Shown: one piece after another, positions 60,171-64,000 of the stretch
Layout: each line of letters opens with the position of its first letter
How positions within the stretch are numbered: the first letter of the stretch is position 1
Assembly (NCBI RefSeq): GCF_000304315.1
Contig: NC_018485.1
Location: forward strand, 2,822,501 to 2,886,500
Source: Methylocystis sp. SC2
GTDB taxonomy: Bacteria; Pseudomonadota; Alphaproteobacteria; Rhizobiales; Beijerinckiaceae
Length of the DNA: 64,000 nt
Direction of reading: 5' to 3'
Notes under the pieces: model-generated
What the model saw: only the letters and a program-made list of their open reading frames with translations
The model's database searches: none
Told to the model about the DNA's origin: nothing
Program-made: the position numbers and the translations under genes

Positions 60171-60649
60171 TGGACGCGGAGCGCCTGCGCTTTCTCTATC
60201 AAACGGAACAGGGCCGGATCGACCGCGCGACCTGGCGGCGCGGCGCCGGCGCGCTCGTCGCCGTTCTCTTGCCGCTGACGCTGATCTGGTTCGCGCTTGC
60301 GCCCTATTCGGTCCACGATCTGGCGACGACGCCCTTCTTCGCGCCGATGACGATCCTCGCCTATGCCTATGTCATCTTTTACGCCTTCGCCGTGATGTTG
60401 ATCGTCGTGAGCTTCATCAATCTTTCGGCCAAGCGCTGTCGCGACCGCGGCCTCAACCCGCCGCTCGGCCTCGCGAGCCTCGCGCCGCTTCTTGCATTGC
60501 TTGCCGGCGCCGCGCATTTTCTGCAGCCGCGCGTCGCCGAGGTCATGTCGCGCTGGTATGTCTGGGGCGTCGACGCGCTCTTTGTCGCCGCCGCTCTGTG
60601 GACCATCTATGAATTGGGTTGGCGGGAGGATGATGCCGCTGCGCAATGA
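60170..60649 (+). CDS. DUF805-like membrane protein
   Basis: A 159-residue inner-membrane protein with four hydrophobic segments (about 27-45, 60-84, 103-117, 130-150). The motif RIDRATWRRGAGALVAVLLP near the start and LSAKRCRDRGLNPPLGLASL in the loop (R-x-H/C-D-x-G) fit DUF805. Function unknown. It is translationally coupled to dapD. Confidence 0.85.
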   Translation: MDAERLRFLYQTEQGRIDRATWRRGAGALVAVLLPLTLIWFALAPYSVHDLATTPFFAPMTILAYAYVIFYAFAVMLIVVSFINLSAKRCRDRGLNPPLGLASLAPLLALLAGAAHFLQPRVAEVMSRWYVWGVDALFVAAALWTIYELGWREDDAAAQ

Positions 60650-60721
60650 GGAAACGTTCGTTCCGCTTGAGCGCTGCCGTCGTTACTTGACATATTGGTC
60701 GCTCCGACCGATTTTTCTCGC

Positions 60722-60949
60722 ATGACCACGCCGATCCAGATTGACGCCCGCTGGGACGACGATGTGCACGTCTGGATCGCGACTAGCCGCGACGCGCCGG
60801 GACTGGTCGTCGAGGCGGCCTCCTGGCAGTCGATGATCGACGAAGTTCGCGCTGTCTTGCCTGAGTTGCTCGAGCTCGACGCGGCAGGCTTGCGGGAAGT
60901 TTCGCTTTCTTTTAAGGCGGAGACGCATCTCGCGCTCGCCGCCGGCTAA
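60722..60949 (+). CDS. DUF1902 protein, HicB-like antitoxin candidate
   Basis: A 75-residue protein: IQIDARWDDDVHVWIATSRD, APGLVVEAASWQSMIDEVRA and VLPELLELDA. This is the DUF1902/HicB-like degenerate RNase H fold, in which the first strands and helix bind a partner HicA. The stop overlaps the start of the HicA-type gene by one base (TAATG), so the two form a toxin-antitoxin pair with the antitoxin gene first. Confidence 0.87.
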   Translation: MTTPIQIDARWDDDVHVWIATSRDAPGLVVEAASWQSMIDEVRAVLPELLELDAAGLREVSLSFKAETHLALAAG

Positions 60950-61143
60950 TGGCCGAGTTCTATCCGCAGATCGTAGCGCTTCTTGTCGCCGCCGGGTGTA
61001 ATTTGGTGCGCGCTGGCAAGGGCAGCCATGAGATCTGGCATAGTCCGATCACGAACCGGAATTTCACATTGCCTCGCACGACCAAATCGCGTCATACGGC
61101 GAATGAGGTCTTGAAACGGGCGGGGCTGCCGAAAGCCTTCTAG
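60949..61143 (+). CDS. HicA-type mRNA interferase toxin
   Basis: A 64-residue dsRBD-like toxin: EFYPQIVALLVAAGCNLVRA, GKGSHEIWHSPITNRNFTLP and TANEVLKRAGLPKAF. The catalytic His is in GSHEIW (about 27). HicA toxins cleave mRNAs independently of ribosomes. It lies directly before dapE (1-bp gap) and is probably co-transcribed with it or ends inside that operon. All expected residues are present, so it should be functional. Confidence 0.88.
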   Translation: MAEFYPQIVALLVAAGCNLVRAGKGSHEIWHSPITNRNFTLPRTTKSRHTANEVLKRAGLPKAF

Positions 61144-61144
61144 A

Positions 61145-62314
61145 ATGACCGAATCCCGCGCTGTCGCGCTCACGCGCGAACTCATTCGCTGCCCGTCCGT
61201 GACGCCGGCCGACGCCGGCGCGCTCGACGTTGTCGAGAAGGCGCTGAAGTCGGCGGGATTCGAGACGCATCGCATCGTCTTCTCCGCGCCGGGCACGCCC
61301 GACATCGACAATCTCTTCGCCAAGATCGGATCAGGCGCGCCGCATCTCGCCTTCGCCGGCCATACCGACGTCGTGCCGCCGGGCGATCCCGCGCGCTGGC
61401 GCTTCGAACCCTTTTCGGCAGAAGTTTCCGACGGGCGCGTCTATGGCCGCGGCGCCTCCGACATGAAGGGCGCCATCGCCGCATTCGCCGCCGCGGCGCT
61501 CGCCTATGTCGAGCGGCGTGGCGCGCCGCACGGAACGCTCTCGCTGCTCATCACCGGCGATGAGGAGGGCGTGTCGATCAATGGCACGGTGAAGCTGATT
61601 GAATGGGCGGCGGCGCGCGGCGAGCGCTTCGATCACTGCATCGTCGGCGAGCCAAGCAACGCCTCGACGCTCGGCGACATGATCAAGATCGGCCGGCGCG
61701 GTTCGCTCAGCGGACGCATTCGCGTCATTGGCAAGCAGGGCCATGTCGCCTATCCGCAGCGCGCCGAAAATCCGGCGCCGATCATCGCGCGCATCGTCGC
61801 TGCGCTCTCCGGGCACGAGCTCGACAAGGGCACGACGCATTTCGAGCGCTCCAATCTCGAATTCTCGACGATCGACATCGGCAATCCGGCCGTCAACGTC
61901 ATTCCCGGCGAAGCGCGCGCGCAGTTCAATATCCGCTTCAACGACGTCTGGACGCATGAGTCGCTGAAAGAGCGCATTCTGCAGGTGATCAAGGAAGCGG
62001 CGCCGACCGCGAATGTCGAAGTCGAATTCCCGCCGTCGAACGCCCACTCCTTCATCACCAAGCCCGGCCACTTCACCGAACTCGTGGCTGACGCCGTGCG
62101 GCAGGTGACGGGCCGGACGCCCGAACTCTCGACGACCGGCGGCACCTCCGATGCGCGCTTCATCGTCAATTATTGTCCGGTGCTGGAGTTCGGTCTCACC
62201 AATGAGACGATTCACGCCGTCGACGAGAACGCCCGCGTCGCCGATATCGACGGGCTCTGCGCAGTCTATGCGCGCATCATTGAGCGCTATTTCGAGCCCG
62301 CATCCGCTCGATGA
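61145..62314 (+). CDS. dapE: Succinyl-diaminopimelate desuccinylase
   Basis: A 389-residue M20-family di-zinc hydrolase, the DAP pathway step after DapC. Metal ligands are in FAGHTDVVPPGD, GRGASDMKGAIAAF, ITGDEEGVSINGT and near the C-terminus in ATTGGTSDARFI-like STTGGTSDARFIVNY. KQGHVAYPQRAENPAPIIAR is the dimerisation-domain signature. The ATG at 61145 follows the toxin stop immediately. The 3' end overlaps the convergent phosphatase gene by 38 bp. Confidence 0.95.
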   Translation: MTESRAVALTRELIRCPSVTPADAGALDVVEKALKSAGFETHRIVFSAPGTPDIDNLFAKIGSGAPHLAFAGHTDVVPPGDPARWRFEPFSAEVSDGRVYGRGASDMKGAIAAFAAAALAYVERRGAPHGTLSLLITGDEEGVSINGTVKLIEWAAARGERFDHCIVGEPSNASTLGDMIKIGRRGSLSGRIRVIGKQGHVAYPQRAENPAPIIARIVAALSGHELDKGTTHFERSNLEFSTIDIGNPAVNVIPGEARAQFNIRFNDVWTHESLKERILQVIKEAAPTANVEVEFPPSNAHSFITKPGHFTELVADAVRQVTGRTPELSTTGGTSDARFIVNYCPVLEFGLTNETIHAVDENARVADIDGLCAVYARIIERYFEPASAR

Positions 62315-62744
62315 AGGCGGCCCAAACCGGGTTGGGCGTCCATATTTTGTCGAGGTCGGCGCGGGCGCGCGCCTCTTCCATGCCTGCGCTGATTCGATAA
62401 AGATAGAGGAAAGCCGAGACCCGGTAGTTGGCGATGCAGTGGACATGCGTCGCTGAGTCGCCGGCGGCTTCAAAAACCGCGCGGAAGCGATCGAAATCCT
62501 CTTCTGTGGGATTTTGAAAGTCGACCGGAATATGCGTGTAGCGCAGGCCGAGCGCCGCCAGAATCTCGGCTTCGTTCTTGAGCGCCTTCTCACTGGTCGC
62601 GGGAGCGAGATTGATGATTTCGCGCACGCCAAGCGCGGCGATCTCATCGAACTGCGCTTGCGTCGGCTGGCCGGACGTGGTGGTGCGTTCATCGAGACGC
62701 AGCCAGTTATAGATGTCGTTGGGATCGGCCACTGGCGCTCTCAC
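62277..62744 (-). CDS. Tyrosine/dual-specificity phosphatase-like protein (DUF442-like)
   Basis: A 155-residue phosphatase-fold protein. The P-loop is HVHCIANYRVSAFLYLYR (Cys-x5-Arg, about 101-118), preceded by LDERTTTSGQPTQAQFDEIA and LGVREIINLAPATSEKALKN. It resembles small beta-lactamase-hydrolase-like phosphatases. The substrate is unknown. It lies 24 bp after the aminotransferase gene on the same strand, so they may be co-transcribed, and overlaps dapE tail to tail. Confidence 0.82.
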   Translation of the reverse strand: MRAPVADPNDIYNWLRLDERTTTSGQPTQAQFDEIAALGVREIINLAPATSEKALKNEAEILAALGLRYTHIPVDFQNPTEEDFDRFRAVFEAAGDSATHVHCIANYRVSAFLYLYRISAGMEEARARADLDKIWTPNPVWAAFIERMRARNSAQ

Positions 62745-62768
62745 GCGTTGCGTTTCATTGCGACGGCG

Positions 62769-63986
62769 TCACCCCCGCGCGGCGAGCGGCACCACATTGT
62801 GGAGCTGCGTATCCGCCGATTCGAAGAAGCGGCGCAGGTTACGCGCCGCCTGGCGGATGCGCTGCTCATTCTCGACCAGCGCGAGCCGGACGAAACCCTC
62901 GCCATGTTCGCCGAAGCCCTCGCCCGGCGCGACCGCGACGTCGGCCTTCTCGATGAGGAGCTTTGAAAATTCGAGCGTCGAAATATTGCGGAAGCGCTCG
63001 GGCGCCGGCGCCCAGGCGAACATCGAGGCGCGCGGCGCCGGAATATGCCAGCCCGCCTGCGCGAAGCTCTCGACCATCACGTCGCGCCGCCGCTTGTAGA
63101 TCGCGCGCATCTCGCGCACGCAATCGTCCGAGCCGTTGAGCGCCGCCGCCGCCGCCACCTGCACCGGGGTAAAGGCGCCATAGTCGAGATAGGACTTCAC
63201 CCGCGCCAGCGCCGACAGCAGCCGCTCATTGCCGACGGCGAAGCCGATGCGCCAGCCGGCCATCGAGAAGGTCTTCGACATCGAGGTGAATTCGACCGTC
63301 ACATCCATCGCGCCCGGCACCTGCAGCACGGACGGCGGCGGGTTGTCGTCGAAATAGACCTCGGCGTAGGCGAGGTCGGAGAGCACGAAAATTTCGTGCT
63401 TCTTCGCGAAGGCGACGAGGTCTCTGTAGAAGTCGAGCGAGGCCACCTCCGCCGTCGGGTTTGACGGAAAGCAAACGATGACCGCGATGGGCTTGGGAAT
63501 CGAGTGGATGATCGCGCGCTCCAGCGCGACGAAATAGTCGGGCGTCGGCGCCGAGGGCACCGAGCGGATGACGCCGCCGGCCATCAGAAAGCCGAAGGCG
63601 TGGATCGGGTAGGAGGGATTCGGGACCAGCACCACGTCGCCCGGCGCGGTGATGGCCTGCGCCATATTGGCGAAGCCCTCCTTGGAGCCGAGCGTCGCGA
63701 CGACCTGCGATTCGGGGTCGAGCGCCACGCCGAAGCGGCGCGCGTAATAGCCCGCCTGCGCCCGGCGCAGCCCGGCGATGCCCTTGGAGGCCGAATAGCG
63801 GTCGGTGCGCGGCTTGCCGGCGGTCTCGACGAGCTTGTCGATGACATGTTTGGGGGCGGGCAGGTCGGGATTGCCCATGCCGAGGTCGATGATGTCGGCG
63901 CCGCCGGCGCGGGCGCGCGCCTTGAGGCGGTTCACCTGCTCGAAGACATAAGGGGGCAGACGCTTGATGCGATAGAAATCCGACAT
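62769..63986 (-). CDS. Class I/II aminotransferase, AlaC / LL-DAP-aminotransferase-like
   Basis: A 405-residue fold-type I PLP enzyme. DIIDLGMGNPDLPAPKHVID (31-50), KGIAGLRRAQAGYYARRFGV, VPNPSYPIHAFGFLMAGG, CFPSNPTAEVASLDFY and TSMSKTFSMAGWRIGFAVGN (PLP lysine in SMSKTF) are visible. The family includes E. coli AlaC (glutamate-pyruvate aminotransferase) and is often labelled LL-diaminopimelate aminotransferase. Because dapD and dapE are adjacent, the succinylase pathway is in use and a true DapL role is less likely; it could serve as the missing DapC step. It is complete, beginning 14 bp from the window end. Confidence 0.88.
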   Translation of the reverse strand: MSDFYRIKRLPPYVFEQVNRLKARARAGGADIIDLGMGNPDLPAPKHVIDKLVETAGKPRTDRYSASKGIAGLRRAQAGYYARRFGVALDPESQVVATLGSKEGFANMAQAITAPGDVVLVPNPSYPIHAFGFLMAGGVIRSVPSAPTPDYFVALERAIIHSIPKPIAVIVCFPSNPTAEVASLDFYRDLVAFAKKHEIFVLSDLAYAEVYFDDNPPPSVLQVPGAMDVTVEFTSMSKTFSMAGWRIGFAVGNERLLSALARVKSYLDYGAFTPVQVAAAAALNGSDDCVREMRAIYKRRRDVMVESFAQAGWHIPAPRASMFAWAPAPERFRNISTLEFSKLLIEKADVAVAPGEGFGEHGEGFVRLALVENEQRIRQAARNLRRFFESADTQLHNVVPLAARG

Positions 63987-64000
63987 ACTGGCTTTGTTCC

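Noticed and set aside
61331..62692. A 453-codon antisense frame over dapE and the phosphatase gene
   Set aside because: Both overlapped genes have family motifs; this frame has none.

Overview
This 64-kb, GC-rich window is chromosomal DNA from an alphaproteobacterium, most likely of the order Hyphomicrobiales (Rhizobiales). The markers are CtrA and ChpT, the Rhizobiales envelope protein EipA (DUF1134), the rpmH-rnpA-yidC-engB-argB block, and families of REP-like palindromes. The methanethiol oxidase operon and a large NAD-glutamate dehydrogenase fit a methylotroph or methanotroph-like relative (Methylocystaceae/Beijerinckiaceae), but that finer placement is inference.

Layout. 1-5.5 kb holds amino-acid catabolism: the end of an ALDH7 dehydrogenase, the 2-oxoadipate dioxygenase/decarboxylase HglS, threonine dehydrogenase plus glycine C-acetyltransferase, and a transsulfuration-type PLP enzyme. 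5.5-12.4 kb is a partner-switching signalling operon (STAS antagonist, RsbW-like kinase, PAS-SpoIIE phosphatase) with an N-terminally short NAD-glutamate dehydrogenase inside it. 12.4-13.9 kb has two tandem ferritin-like proteins, one fused to a [2Fe-2S] ferredoxin. 14-18.4 kb is a looser region of VOC proteins, a MarR regulator and palindromic repeats. 18.5-22.3 kb is core: ftsY, yciB, a tiny membrane protein, xerD and a bactofilin, ending at tRNA-Glu(CTC).

22.39-32.94 kb is a 10.5-kb integrated island. A 15-bp direct repeat of the tRNA 3' end bounds it. It carries an integrase, an AlpA-like regulator, a prohead protease/major capsid fusion, a small-terminase-like protein and a replication-type operon, but no portal, large terminase or tail genes. 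This looks like a capsid-encoding phage satellite (or a reduced prophage). Its forward-strand cargo is a two-gene CBASS anti-phage system (CapV patatin phospholipase plus DncV-like cyclic-nucleotide synthase). This is the most interesting system in the window.

33-42.2 kb returns to the chromosome: a yjfLMC-like set (DUF350, a small membrane protein, glutathionylspermidine-synthase-like enzyme), a TGS1-like methyltransferase, sucC without sucD, a TPR lipoprotein-like protein, EVE and YciI proteins, a coiled-coil membrane protein and a Cys-rich protein. 42.2-47.2 kb has eipA, cysQ, chpT, a DUF4142 protein, a parD antitoxin with a frameshifted parE, and ctrA. 47.6-51.7 kb is a TetR-controlled methanethiol oxidase operon (DUF4242, mtoX, SCO, mauG-like), with matching operator-like sites before tetR and before the operon. 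52-57.8 kb is rpmH-rnpA-yidC-engB-argB followed by a sirtuin and a HAD nucleotidase. 57.9-64 kb has a foreign-looking DUF4238 gene, a decayed mazF, dapD, DUF805, a HicA-type toxin pair, dapE, a phosphatase and a class I aminotransferase.
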